DNA of 64,000 nt from Solea solea (taxonomy: Eukaryota; Chordata; Actinopteri; Pleuronectiformes; Soleidae): assembly GCF_958295425.1 (NCBI RefSeq), contig NW_026704019.1:662001-726000 (forward strand). The letters run 5' to 3'. The notes beneath the pieces were generated by a model, which saw only the letters and a program-made list of their open reading frames with translations, was not told the DNA's origin and searched no databases. Each line of letters opens with the position of its first letter. The first letter of the stretch is position 1. Below are positions 27,652 through 42,500 of the stretch, piece after piece. A program made the translations under genes and the position numbers.

Positions 27652-28534
27652 ACTGAGGGTACAGAAGTTTATCTTATAAGATGTTAACTTTGTTTGTGAG
27701 GTTTATGTTATGGGACAGTAGAAAATTTAAAAAAATCAGAAAACAGCCGTATACTTGCTGAATGTGCACAAAACAGACACAAATAGAAAAACACATCCAA
27801 ACAGTGAAATCATTGCAAAATCAAACACTGACGGCATATAACTATATCTTATAAGATGTTGACTTCATTTGTGAGGTTTATGTTATGGGACAGTAGAAAA
27901 TTGAAAAAAATCAGAAAACAGTCGATACTTGCTGAATGTGCACAACAAAAGACACAAATAGAAAAACACATCCAAACAGTGAAATCATTGCAAAATCAAA
28001 CACTGAGGGTACAGAAGTATATCTTATAAGATGTTAACTTTATTTGTGAGGTTTATGTTATGGGACAGTAGAGAATTGAAAAAAATCAGAAAACAGCCGT
28101 ATACTTGCTGAATGTGCACAACAAAAGACACAAATAGAAAAACACATCCAAACAGTGAAATCATTGCAAAATCAAACACTGACGGCATATAACTATATCT
28201 TATAAGATGTTAACTTTATTTGTGAGGTTTATGTTATGGGACAGTAGAAAATTGAAAAAAATCAGAAAACAGCCGTATACTTGATGAATGTGCACAACAA
28301 AAGACACAAATAGAAAAACACATCCAAACAGTGAAATCATTGCAAAATCAAACACTGACGGCATATAACTATATCTTATAAGATGTTAACTTTATTTATC
28401 AGGTTTATGTTACGGGACAATAGAAAATTGAAAAAAATCAGAAAACAGCCGTATACTTGCTGAATGCGCACAAAAACAGACACAAATAGAAAAACACATC
28501 CAAACAGTGAAATCATTGCAAAATCAAACACTGA
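27600..28534 (+). repeat. 5-monomer block, copy 2 of 21,451-22,385
   Basis: It carries all the rare markers of the first copy. The last part (TGATGAATGTGCACAAC, then TTATTTATCAGG at 28,400) is repeated once more near 31,625-31,743, at an offset of 3,343. Confidence 0.8.
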
Positions 28535-30189
28535 GGGTACAGAAGTATATCTTATAAGATGTTAACTTTATTCGTGAGGTTTATGTTATGGGACAGTAGA
28601 AAATTGAAAAAAATCAGAAAACAGCCGTATACTTGCTGAATGTGCACAAAACAGACACAAATAGAAAAACACATCCAAACAGTGAAATCATTGCAAAATC
28701 AAACACTGAGGGTACAGAAGTATATCTTATAAGATTTTAACTTTATTTGTGAGGTTTATGTTATGGGACAGTAGAAAATTGAAAAAAATCAGAAAACAGC
28801 CGTATACTTGCTGAATGTGCACAAAAACAGACACAAATAGAAAAACACATCCAAACAGTGAAATCATTGCAAAATCAAACACTGAAGGCATATAACTATA
28901 TCTTATAAGATTTTAACTTTATTTGTGAGGTTTATGTTATGGGACAGTAGAAAATTGAAAAAAATCAGAAAACAGCCGTATACTTGCTGAATGTGCACAA
29001 AAACAGACACAAATAGAAAAACACATCCAAACAGTGAAATCATTGCAAAATCAAACACTGAGGGTACAGAAGTATATCTTATAAGATGTTAACTTTATTT
29101 GTGAGGTTTATGTTATGGGACAGTAGAAAATTAAAAAAAATCAGAAAACAGCTGTATACTTGCTGAATGCGCACAAAAACAGACACAAATAGAAAAACAC
29201 TTCCAAACAGTGAAATCATTGCAAAATCAAACACTGAGGGTACAGAAGTATATCTGATAAGGTGTTAACTTTATTTGTGAGATTTATGTTATGGGACAGT
29301 AGAAAATTGAAAAAAATCAGAAAACAGCCGTATACTTGCTGAATGTGCACAAAAACAGACACAAATAGAAAAACACATCCAAAGAGTGAAATCATTGCAA
29401 AATCAAACACTGAAGGCATATAACTATATCTTATAAGATGTTAACTTTATTTGTGAGGTTTATGTTATGGGACAGTAGAAAACTGAAAAAAATCAGAAAA
29501 CAGCCGTATATTTGCTGAATGTGCACAAAAACAGACACAAATAGAAAAACACATCCAAACAGTGAAATCATTGCAAAATCATACACTGAAGGCATATAAC
29601 TATATCTTATAAGATTTTTACTTTATTTGTGAGGTTTATGTTATGGGACAGTAGAAAATTGAAAAAAATCAGAAAACAGCCGTATACTTGCTGAATGTGC
29701 ACAAAAACAGACACAAATAGAAAAACACATCCAAACAGTGAAATCATTGCAAAATCAAACACTGAAGGCATATAACTATATCTTATAAGATTTTAACTTT
29801 ATTTGTGAGGTTTATGTTATGGGACAGTAGAAAATTGAAAAAAATCTGAAAACAGCCGTATACTTGCTGAATGTGCACAAAAACAGACACAAATAGAAAA
29901 ACACATCCAAACAGTGAAATCATTGCAAAATCAAACACTGAGGGTACAGAAGTATATCTTATAAGATGTTAACTTTATTTGTGAGGTTTATGTTATGGGA
30001 CAGTAGAAAATTGAAAAAAATCAGAAAACAGTCGATACTTGCTGAATGTGAACAACAAAAGACACAAATAGAAAAACACATCCAAACAGTGAAATCATTG
30101 CAAAATCAAACACTGAGGGTACAGAAGTATATCTTATAAGATGTTAACTTTATTTGTGAGGTTTATGTTATGGGACAGTAGAAAATTGA
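28495..30189 (+). repeat. ~10-monomer block, copy 2 of 22,697-24,391
   Basis: The marker order matches the first copy, but only one of the two CAGCTGTATA units is kept; the second has returned to CAGCCGTATAC with CATCCAAAGAGTG. It overlaps by about 40 bp the end of the preceding block (28,534), so two copying tracts meet inside one unit. Confidence 0.75.
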
Positions 30190-32698
30190 AAAAAATCAGA
30201 AAACAGCCGTATACTTGCTGAATGTGCACAACAAAAGACACAAATAGAAAAACACATCCAAACAGTGAAATCATTGCAAAATCAAACACTGACGGCATAT
30301 AACTATATCTTATAAGATGTTAACTTTATTTGTGAGGTTTATGTTATGGGACAGTAGAAAATTGAAAAAAATCAGAAAACAGCCGTATACTTGCTGAATG
30401 TGCACAAAAACAGACACAAATAGAAAAACACATCCAAACAGTGAAATCATTGCAAAATCAAACACTGAAGGCATATAACTATATCTTATAAGATTTTAAC
30501 TTTATTTGTGAGGTTTATGTTATGGGACAGTAGAAAATTGAAAAAAATCAGAAAACAGCCGTATACTTGCTGAATGTGCACAAAAACAGACACAAATAGA
30601 AAAACACATCCAAACAGTGAAATCATTGCAAAATCAAACACTGAAGGCATTTAACTATATCTTATAAGATTTTAACTTTATTTGTGAGGTTTATGTTATG
30701 GGACAGTAGAAAATTGAAAAAAATCAGAAAACAGCCGTATACTTGCTGAATGTGCACAAAAACAGACACAAATAGAAAAACACATCCAAACAGTGAAATC
30801 ATTGCAAAATCAAACACTGAAGGCATATAACTATATCTTATAAGATGTTAACTTTATTTGTGAGGTTTATGTCATGCGACAGTAGAAAATTGAAAAAAAT
30901 CAGAAAACAGCCGTATACTTGCTGAATGTGCACAACAAAAGACACAAATAGAAAAACACATCCAAACAGTGAAATCATTGCAAAATCAAACCCTGAAGGC
31001 ATATAACTATATCTTATAAGATTTTAACTTTATTTGTGAGGTTTATGTTATGGGACAGTAGAAAATTGAAAAAAATCAGAAAACAGCCGTATACTTGCTG
31101 AATGTGCACAAAAACAGACACAAATAGAAAAACACATCCAAACAGTGAAATCATTGCAAAATCAAACACTGAAGGCATATAACTATATCTTATAAGATTT
31201 TAACTTTATTTGTGAGGTTTATGTTATGGGACAGTAGAAAATTGAAAAAAAAACAGAAAACAGCCGTATACTTGCTGAATGTGCACAAAAACAGACACAA
31301 ATAGAAAAACACATCCAAACAGTGAAATCATTGCAAAATCAAACACTGAGGGTACAGAAGTTTATCTTATAAGATGTTAACTTTATTTGTGAGGTTTATG
31401 TTATGGGACAGTAGAAAATTGAAAAAAATCAGAAAACAGCCGTATACTTGCTGAATGTGCACAACAAAAGACACAAATAGAAAAACACATCCAAACAGTG
31501 AAATCATTGCAAAATCAAACACTGACGGCATATAACTATATCTTATAAGATGTTAACTTTATTTGTGAGGTTTATGTTATGGGACAGTAGAAAATTGAAA
31601 AAAATCAGAAAACAGCCGTATACTTGATGAATGTGCACAACAAAAGACACAAATAGAAAAACACATCCAAACAGTGAAATCATTGCAAAATCAAACACTG
31701 ACGGCATATAACTATATCTTATAAGATGTTAACTTTATTTATCAGGTTTATGTTACGGGACAATAGAAAATTGAAAAAAATCAGAAAACAGCCGTATACT
31801 TGCTGAATGCGCACAAAAACAGACACAAATAGAAAAACACATCCAAACAGTGAAATCATTGCAAAATCAAACACTGAAGGCATATAACTACATCTTATAA
31901 GATGTGAACTTTATTTGCGAGGTTTATGTTATGGGACAGTAGAAAATTGAAAAAAATCAGAAAACAGCCGTATACTTGCTGAATTAGCACAACAAAAGAC
32001 ACAAATAGAAAAACACATCCAAACAGTGAAATCATTGCAAAATCAAACCCTGAAGGCATATAACTATATCTTATAAGATTTTAACTTTATTTGTGAGGTT
32101 TATTTTATGGGACAGTAGAAAATTGAAAAAAATCAGAAAACAGCCGTATACTTGCTGAATGTGCACAAAAACAGACACAAATAGAAAAACACATCCAAAC
32201 AGTGAAATCATTGCAAAATCAAACACTGACGGCATATAACTATATCTTATAAGATGTTAACTTCATTTGTGAGGTTTATGTTATGGGACAGTAGAAAATT
32301 GATAAAAATCAGAAAACAGCCGTATACTTGCTGAATGTGCACAAAACAGACACAAATAGAAAAGCACATCCAAACAGTGAAATCATTGCAAAATCAAACA
32401 CTGAGGGTACAGAAGTATATCTTATAAGATGTTAACTTTATTTGTGAGGTTTATGTTATGCGACAGTAGAAAATTGAAAAAAATCAGAAAACAGCCGTAT
32501 ACTTGCTGAATGTGCACAAAACAGACACAAATAGAAAAGCACATCCAAACAGTGAAATCATTGCAAAATCAAACACTGAAGGCATATAACTATATCTTAT
32601 AAGATGTTAACTTTATTTGTGAGGTTTATGTTATGCGACAGTAGAAAATTGAAAAAAATCAGAAAACAGCCGTATACTTCCTGAATGTGCACAACAAA

Positions 32699-35220
32699 AG
32701 ACACAAATAGAAAAACACATCCAAACAGTGAAATCATTGCAAAATCAAACACTGAAGGCATATAACTATATCTTATAAGATTTTAACTTTATTTGTGAGG
32801 TTTATGTTATGGGACAGTAGAAAATTGAAAAAAATCAGAAAACAGCCGTATACTTGCTGAATGTGCACAAAAACAGACACAAATAGAAAAACACATCCAA
32901 ACAGTGAAATCATTGCAAAATCAAACACTCAGGTTACAGAAGTATATCTTATAAAATGTTAACTTTATTTGTGAGGTTTATGTTATGGGACAGTAGAAAA
33001 TTGAAAAAAATCAGAAAACAGCCGTATACTTGCTGAATGTGCACAAAACAGAAACAAATAGAAAAACACATCCAAACAGTGAAATCATTGCAAAATCAAA
33101 CACTGACGGCATATAACTATATCTTATAAGATGTTAACTTTATTTGTGAGGTTTATGTTATGGGACAGTAGAAAAGTAAAAAAAATCAGAAAACAGCCGT
33201 ATACTTGCTGAATGTGCAAAACAAAAGACACAAATAGAAAAACACATCCAAACAGTGAAATCATTGCAAAATCAAACAGAAGTATATCTTATAAGATGTT
33301 AACTTTATTTGTGAGGTTTATGTTATGGGACAGTAGAAAATTGAAAAAAATCAGAAAACAGCCGTATACTTGCTGAATGTGCACAACAAAAGACACAAAT
33401 AGAAAAACACATCCAAACAGTGAAATCATTGCAAAATCAAACACTGACGGCATATAACTATATCTTATAAGATGTTAACTTTATTTGTGAGGTTTATGTT
33501 ATGGGACAGTAGAAAATTGAAAAAAATCAGAAAACAGCCGTATACTTGCTGAATGTGCACAAAAACAGACACAAATAGAAAAACACATCCAAACAGTGAA
33601 ATCATTGCAAAATCAAACACTGAGGTTACAGAAGTATATCTTATAAGATGTTAACTTTATTTGTGAGGTTTATGTTATGGGACAGTAGAAAATTGAAAAA
33701 AATCAGAAAACAGCCGTATACTTGCTGAATGTGCACAAAAACAGACACAAATAGAAAAACACATCCAAACAGTGAAATCATTGCAAAATCAAACACTGAA
33801 GGCATATAACTATATCTTATAAGATGTTAACTTTATTTGTGAGGTTTATGTTATGCGACAGTAGAAGATTGAAAAAAATCAGAAAACAGCCGTATACTTG
33901 CTGAATGTGCACAACAAAAGACACAAATAGAAAAACACATCCAAACAGTGAAATCATTGCAAAATCAAACCCTGAAGGCATATAACTATATCTTATAAGA
34001 TTTTAACTTTATTTGTGAGGTTTATGTTATGGGACAGTAGAAAATTGAAAAAAATCAGAAAATAGCCGTATACTTGCTGAATGTGCACAAAAACAGACAC
34101 AAATAGAAAAACACATCCAAACAGTGAAATCATTGCAAAATCAAACACTGAAGGCATATAACTATATCTTATAAGATTTTAACTTTATTTGTGAGGTTTA
34201 TGTTATGGGACAGTAGAAAATTGAAAAAAATCAGAAAACAGCCGTATACTTGCTGAATGTGCACAAAAACAGACACAAATAGAAAAACACATCCAAACAG
34301 TGAAATCATTGCAAAATCAAACACTCAGGTTACAGAAGTATATCTTATAAAATGTTAACTTTATTTGTGAGGTTTATGTTATGGGACAGTAGAAAATTGA
34401 AAAAAATCAGAAAACAGCCGTATACTTGCTGAATGTGCACAAAACAGAAACAAATAGAAAAACACATCCAAACAGTGAAATCATTGCAAAATCAAACACT
34501 GACGGCATATAACTATATCTTATAAGATGTTAACTTTATTTGTGAGGTTTATGTTATGGGACAGTAGAAAAGTAAAAAAAATCAGAAAACAGCCGTATAC
34601 TTGCTGAATGTGCAAAACAAAAGACACAAATAGAAAAACACATCCAAACAGTGAAATCATTGCAAAATCAAACAGAAGTATATCTTATAAGATGTTAACT
34701 TTATTTGTGAGGTTTATGTTATGGGACAGTAGAAAATTGAAAAAAATCAGAAAACAGCCGTATACTTGCTGAATGTGCACAACAAAAGACACAAATAGAA
34801 AAACACATCCAAACAGTGAAATCATTGCAAAATCAAACACTGACGGCATATAACTATATCTTCTAAGATGTTAACTTTATTTGTGAGGTTTATGTTATGG
34901 GACAGTAGAAAATTGAAAAAAATCAGAAAACAGCCGTATACTTGCTGAATGTGCACAAAAACAGACACAAATAGAAAAACACATCCAAACAGTGAAATCA
35001 TTGCAAAATCAAACACTGAGGTTACAGAAGTATATCTTATAAGATGTTAACTTTATTTGTGAGGTTTATGTTATGGGACAGTAGAAAATTGAAAAAAATC
35101 AGAAAACAGCCGTATACTTGCTGAATGTGCACAAAAACAGACACAAATAGAAAAACACATCCAAACAGTGAAATCATTGCAAAATCAAACACTGAAGGCA
35201 TATAACTATATCTTATAAGA
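32699..35220 (+). repeat. Tandem duplication of an 8-monomer unit (1,396 bp)
   Basis: 32,699-33,824 and 34,095-35,220 match at an offset of 1,396 bp. Both contain ACTCAGGTTACAG with TTATAAAATG, CAGAAACAAATAG, AAAAGTAAAAAAAATC and the deleted unit. I saw one difference: CTTATAAG in the left copy is CTTCTAAG at about 34,863. That change breaks the palindrome and is inherited by the later copies near 38,543 and 41,873, so this duplication and mutation came before those copies. Confidence 0.8.
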
Positions 35221-36452
35221 TTTTAACTTTATTTGTGAGGTTTATGTTATGGGACAGTAGAAAATTGAAAAAAATCAGAAAACAGCCGTATACTTGCTGA
35301 AAGTGCACAACAAAAGACACAAATAGAAAAACACATCCAAACAGTGAAATCATTGCAAAATCAAACACTGACGGCATATAACTATATCTTATAAGATGTT
35401 AACTTTATTTGTGAGGTTTATGTTATGGGACAGTAGAAAATTGAAAAAAATCAGAAAACAGCCGTATACTTGCTGAATGTGCACAACAAAAGACACAAAT
35501 AGAAAAACACATCCAAACAGTGAAATCATTGCAAAATCAAACACTGACGGCATATAACTATATCTTATAAGATGTTAACTTTATTTATCAGGTTTATGTT
35601 ACGGGACAATAGAAAATTGAAAAAAATCAGAAAACAGCCGTATACTTGCTGAATGCGCACAAAAACAGACACAAATAGAAAAACACATCCAAACAGTGAA
35701 ATCATTGCAAAATCAAACACTGAAGGCATATAACTACATCTTATAAGATGTGAACTTTATTTGTGAGGTTTATGTTATGGGACAGTAGAAAATTGAAAAA
35801 AATCAGAAAACAGCCGTATACTTGCTGAATGTGCACAAAAACAGACACAAATAGAAAAACACATCCAAACAGTGAAATCATTGCAAAATCAAACACTGAA
35901 GGCATATAACTATATCTTATAAGATTTTAACTTTATTTGTGAGGTTTATGTTATGGGACAGTAGAAAATTTAAAAAAATCTGAAAACAGCCGTATACTTG
36001 CTGAATGTGCACAAAAACAGACACAAATAGAAAAACACATCCAAACAGTGAAATCATTGCAAAATCAAACACTGACGGCATATAACTATATCTTATAAGA
36101 TGTTAACTTCATTTGTGAGGTTTATGTTATGGGACAGTAGAAAATTGAAAAAAATCAGAAAACAGTCGATACTTGCTGAATGTGCACAACAAAAGACACA
36201 AATAGAAAAAAACATCCAAACAGTGAAATCATTGCAAAATCAAACACTGACGGCATATAACTATATCTTATAAGATGTTAACTTTATTTGTGAGGTTTAT
36301 GTTATGGGACAGTAGAAAATTGAAAGAAATCAGAAAACAGCCGTATACTTGCTGAATGTGCACAACAAAAGACACCAATAGAAAAACACATCCAAACAGT
36401 GAAATCATTGCAAAATCAAACACTGACGGCATATAACTATATCTTATAAGAT
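34355..36452 (+). repeat. 12-monomer block, first of three copies
   Basis: It matches 41,367-43,464 at an offset of 7,012. Its first 1,856 bp also match 38,037-39,892 at an offset of 3,682. The part shared only with the third copy carries GAAAAAAACATCC, GAAAGAAATC and GACACCAATAG. The middle copy lacks these, so the missing piece was lost or replaced there. Confidence 0.8.
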
Positions 36453-36535
36453 GTGAACTTTATTTGTGAGGTTTATGTTATGGGACAGTAGAAAATTGAA
36501 AAAAATCAGAAAACAGCCGTATACTTGCTGAATTA

Positions 36536-39500
36536 GCACAACAAAAGACACAAATAGAAAAACACATCCAAACAGTGAAATCATTGCAAAATCAAACACT
36601 GACGGCATATAACTATATCTTATAAGATGTTAACTTCATTTGTGAGGTTTATGTTATGGGACAGTAGAAAATTGATAAAAATCAGAAAACAGCCGTATAC
36701 TTGCTGAATGTGCACAAAACAGACACAAATAGAAAAGCACATCCAAACAGTGAAATCATTGCAAAATCAAACACTGAGGTTACAGAAGTATATCTTATAA
36801 GATGTTAACTTTATTTGTGAGGTTTATGTTATGCAACAGTAGAAAATTGAAAAAAATCAGAAAACAGCCGTATACTTGCTGAATGCGCACAAAAACAGAC
36901 ACAAATAGAAAAACACATCCAAACAGTGAAATCATTGCAAAATCAAACACTGAGGTTACAGAAGTGTATCTTATAAGATGTTAACTTCATTTGTGAGGTT
37001 TATGTTATGGGACAGTAGAAAATTGAAAAAAATCAGAAAACAGCCGTATACTTGCTGAATGTGCACAAAAACAGACACAAATAGAAAAACACATCCAAAC
37101 AGTGAAATCATTGCAAAATCAAACACTGAAGGAATATAACTATATCTTATAAGATTTTAACTTTATTTGTGAGGTTTATGTTATGGGACGGTAGAAAATT
37201 GAAAAAAATCTGAAAACAGCCGTATACTTGCTGAATGTGCACAAAAACAGACACAAATAGAAAAACACATCCAAACAGTGAAATCATTGCAAAATCAAAC
37301 ACTGAGGGTACAGAAGTATATCTTATAAGATGTTAACTTTATTCGTGGGGTTTATGTTATGGGACAGTAGAAAATTGAAAATAATCAGAAAACAGCCGTA
37401 TACTTGCTGAATGTGCACAAAAACAGACACAAATAGAAAAACACATCCAAACAGTGAAATCATTGCAAAATCAAACACTGAGGTTACAGAAGTATATCTT
37501 ATAAGATGTTAACTTTATTTGTGAGGTTTATGTTATGGGACAGTAGAAAATTGAAAAAAATCAGAAAACAGCCGTATACTTGCTGAATGTGCACAAAAAC
37601 AGACACAAATAGAAAAACACATCCAAACAGTGAAATCATTGCAAAATCAAACACTGAAGGCATATAACTATATCTTATAAGATGTTAACTTTATTTGTGA
37701 GGTTTATGTTATGCGACAGTAGAAGATTGAAAAAAATCAGAAAACAGCCGTATACTTGCTGAATGTGCACAACAAAAGACACAAATAGAAAAACACATCC
37801 AAACAGTGAAATCATTGCAAAATCAAACCCTGAAGGCATATAACTATATCTTATAAGATTTTAACTTTATTTGTGAGGTTTATGTTATGGGACAGTAGAA
37901 AATTGAAAAAAATCAGAAAATAGCCGTATACTTGCTGAATGTGCACAAAAACAGACACAAATAGAAAAACACATCCAAACAGTGAAATCATTGCAAAATC
38001 AAACACTGAAGGCATATAACTATATCTTATAAGATTTTAACTTTATTTGTGAGGTTTATGTTATGGGACAGTAGAAAATTGAAAAAAATCAGAAAACAGC
38101 CGTATACTTGCTGAATGTGCACAAAACAGAAACAAATAGAAAAACACATCCAAACAGTGAAATCATTGCAAAATCAAACACTGACGGCATATAACTATAT
38201 CTTATAAGATGTTAACTTTATTTGTGAGGTTTATGTTATGGGACAGTAGAAAAGTAAAAAAAATCAGAAAACAGCCGTATACTTGCTGAATGTGCAAAAC
38301 AAAAGACACAAATAGAAAAACACATCCAAACAGTGAAATCATTGCAAAATCAAACAGAAGTATATCTTATAAGATGTTAACTTTATTTGTGAGGTTTATG
38401 TTATGGGACAGTAGAAAATTGAAAAAAATCAGAAAACAGCCGTATACTTGCTGAATGTGCACAACAAAAGACACAAATAGAAAAACACATCCAAACAGTG
38501 AAATCATTGCAAAATCAAACACTGACGGCATATAACTATATCTTCTAAGATGTTAACTTTATTTGTGAGGTTTATGTTATGGGACAGTAGAAAATTGAAA
38601 AAAATCAGAAAACAGCCGTATACTTGCTGAATGTGCACAAAAACAGACACAAATAGAAAAACACATCCAAACAGTGAAATCATTGCAAAATCAAACACTG
38701 AGGTTACAGAAGTATATCTTATAAGATGTTAACTTTATTTGTGAGGTTTATGTTATGGGACAGTAGAAAATTGAAAAAAATCAGAAAACAGCCGTATACT
38801 TGCTGAATGTGCACAAAAACAGACACAAATAGAAAAACACATCCAAACAGTGAAATCATTGCAAAATCAAACACTGAAGGCATATAACTATATCTTATAA
38901 GATTTTAACTTTATTTGTGAGGTTTATGTTATGGGACAGTAGAAAATTGAAAAAAATCAGAAAACAGCCGTATACTTGCTGAAAGTGCACAACAAAAGAC
39001 ACAAATAGAAAAACACATCCAAACAGTGAAATCATTGCAAAATCAAACACTGACGGCATATAACTATATCTTATAAGATGTTAACTTTATTTGTGAGGTT
39101 TATGTTATGGGACAGTAGAAAATTGAAAAAAATCAGAAAACAGCCGTATACTTGCTGAATGTGCACAACAAAAGACACAAATAGAAAAACACATCCAAAC
39201 AGTGAAATCATTGCAAAATCAAACACTGACGGCATATAACTATATCTTATAAGATGTTAACTTTATTTATCAGGTTTATGTTACGGGACAATAGAAAATT
39301 GAAAAAAATCAGAAAACAGCCGTATACTTGCTGAATGCGCACAAAAACAGACACAAATAGAAAAACACATCCAAACAGTGAAATCATTGCAAAATCAAAC
39401 ACTGAAGGCATATAACTACATCTTATAAGATGTGAACTTTATTTGTGAGGTTTATGTTATGGGACAGTAGAAAATTGAAAAAAATCAGAAAACAGCCGTA

Positions 39501-42500
39501 TACTTGCTGAATGTGCACAAAAACAGACACAAATAGAAAAACACATCCAAACAGTGAAATCATTGCAAAATCAAACACTGAAGGCATATAACTATATCTT
39601 ATAAGATTTTAACTTTATTTGTGAGGTTTATGTTATGGGACAGTAGAAAATTTAAAAAAATCTGAAAACAGCCGTATACTTGCTGAATGTGCACAAAAAC
39701 AGACACAAATAGAAAAACACATCCAAACAGTGAAATCATTGCAAAATCAAACACTGACGGCATATAACTATATCTTATAAGATGTTAACTTCATTTGTGA
39801 GGTTTATGTTATGGGACAGTAGAAAATTGAAAAAAATCAGAAAACAGTCGATACTTGCTGAATGTGCACAACAAAAGACACAAATAGAAAAACACATCCA
39901 AACAGTGAAATCATTGCAAAATCAAACACTGACGGCATATAACTATATCTTATAAGATGTTAACTTCATTTGTGAGGTTTATGTTATGGGACAGTAGAAA
40001 ATTGATAAAAATCAGAAAACAGCCGTATACTTGCTGAATGTGCACAAAACAGACACAAATAGAAAAGCACATCCAAACAGTGAAATCATTGCAAAATCAA
40101 ACACTGAGGTTACAGAAGTATATCTTATAAGATGTTAACTTTATTTGTGAGGTTTATGTTATGCAACAGTAGAAAATTGAAAAAAATCAGAAAACAGCCG
40201 TATACTTGCTGAATGCGCACAAAAACAGACACAAATAGAAAAACACATCCAAACAGTGAAATCATTGCAAAATCAAACACTGAGGTTACAGAAGTGTATC
40301 TTATAAGATGTTAACTTCATTTGTGAGGTTTATGTTATGGGACAGTAGAAAATTGAAAAAAATCAGAAAACAGCCGTATACTTGCTGAATGTGCACAAAA
40401 ACAGACACAAATAGAAAAACACATCCAAACAGTGAAATCATTGCAAAATCAAACACTGAAGGAATATAACTATATCTTATAAGATTTTAACTTTATTTGT
40501 GAGGTTTATGTTATGGGACGGTAGAAAATTGAAAAAAATCTGAAAACAGCCGTATACTTGCTGAATGTGCACAAAAACAGACACAAATAGAAAAACACAT
40601 CCAAACAGTGAAATCATTGCAAAATCAAACACTGAGGGTACAGAAGTATATCTTATAAGATGTTAACTTTATTCGTGGGGTTTATGTTATGGGACAGTAG
40701 AAAATTGAAAATAATCAGAAAACAGCCGTATACTTGCTGAATGTGCACAAAAACAGACACAAATAGAAAAACACATCCAAACAGTGAAATCATTGCAAAA
40801 TCAAACACTGAGGTTACAGAAGTATATCTTATAAGATGTTAACTTTATTTGTGAGGTTTATGTTATGGGACAGTAGAAAATTGAAAAAAATCAGAAAACA
40901 GCCGTATACTTGCTGAATGTGCACAAAAACAGACACAAATAGAAAAACACATCCAAACAGTGAAATCATTGCAAAATCAAACACTGAAGGCATATAACTA
41001 TATCTTATAAGATGTTAACTTTATTTGTGAGGTTTATGTTATGCGACAGTAGAAGATTGAAAAAAATCAGAAAACAGCCGTATACTTGCTGAATGTGCAC
41101 AACAAAAGACACAAATAGAAAAACACATCCAAACAGTGAAATCATTGCAAAATCAAACCCTGAAGGCATATAACTATATCTTATAAGATTTTAACTTTAT
41201 TTGTGAGGTTTATGTTATGGGACAGTAGAAAATTGAAAAAAATCAGAAAATAGCCGTATACTTGCTGAATGTGCACAAAAACAGACACAAATAGAAAAAC
41301 ACATCCAAACAGTGAAATCATTGCAAAATCAAACACTGAAGGCATATAACTATATCTTATAAGATTTTAACTTTATTTGTGAGGTTTATGTTATGGGACA
41401 GTAGAAAATTGAAAAAAATCAGAAAACAGCCGTATACTTGCTGAATGTGCACAAAACAGAAACAAATAGAAAAACACATCCAAACAGTGAAATCATTGCA
41501 AAATCAAACACTGACGGCATATAACTATATCTTATAAGATGTTAACTTTATTTGTGAGGTTTATGTTATGGGACAGTAGAAAAGTAAAAAAAATCAGAAA
41601 ACAGCCGTATACTTGCTGAATGTGCAAAACAAAAGACACAAATAGAAAAACACATCCAAACAGTGAAATCATTGCAAAATCAAACAGAAGTATATCTTAT
41701 AAGATGTTAACTTTATTTGTGAGGTTTATGTTATGGGACAGTAGAAAATTGAAAAAAATCAGAAAACAGCCGTATACTTGCTGAATGTGCACAACAAAAG
41801 ACACAAATAGAAAAACACATCCAAACAGTGAAATCATTGCAAAATCAAACACTGACGGCATATAACTATATCTTCTAAGATGTTAACTTTATTTGTGAGG
41901 TTTATGTTATGGGACAGTAGAAAATTGAAAAAAATCAGAAAACAGCCGTATACTTGCTGAATGTGCACAAAAACAGACACAAATAGAAAAACACATCCAA
42001 ACAGTGAAATCATTGCAAAATCAAACACTGAGGTTACAGAAGTATATCTTATAAGATGTTAACTTTATTTGTGAGGTTTATGTTATGGGACAGTAGAAAA
42101 TTGAAAAAAATCAGAAAACAGCCGTATACTTGCTGAATGTGCACAAAAACAGACACAAATAGAAAAACACATCCAAACAGTGAAATCATTGCAAAATCAA
42201 ACACTGAAGGCATATAACTATATCTTATAAGATTTTAACTTTATTTGTGAGGTTTATGTTATGGGACAGTAGAAAATTGAAAAAAATCAGAAAACAGCCG
42301 TATACTTGCTGAAAGTGCACAACAAAAGACACAAATAGAAAAACACATCCAAACAGTGAAATCATTGCAAAATCAAACACTGACGGCATATAACTATATC
42401 TTATAAGATGTTAACTTTATTTGTGAGGTTTATGTTATGGGACAGTAGAAAATTGAAAAAAATCAGAAAACAGCCGTATACTTGCTGAATGTGCACAACA

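Larger units (their letters stand above)
16641..32698 (+). repeat. Array domain B: GATAAAAATC/AAAAGCAC monomers
   Basis: Typical markers are TTGATAAAAATC with CAAAACAGAC and AAAAGCACATCC (about 17,008, 18,415, 19,830, 22,632, 24,390, 25,795, 26,322 and 32,301), GTTATGCGACAG, GAACAACAGAAG (19,683, 25,668 and 26,184), and TTATTTATCAGG with GTTACGGGACAATAG (16,803, 22,251, 28,400 and 31,743). I saw no 11-bp-deleted units here. The domain is a patchwork of copies at 5.8, 6.1 and 6.5 kb spacing. Confidence 0.6.
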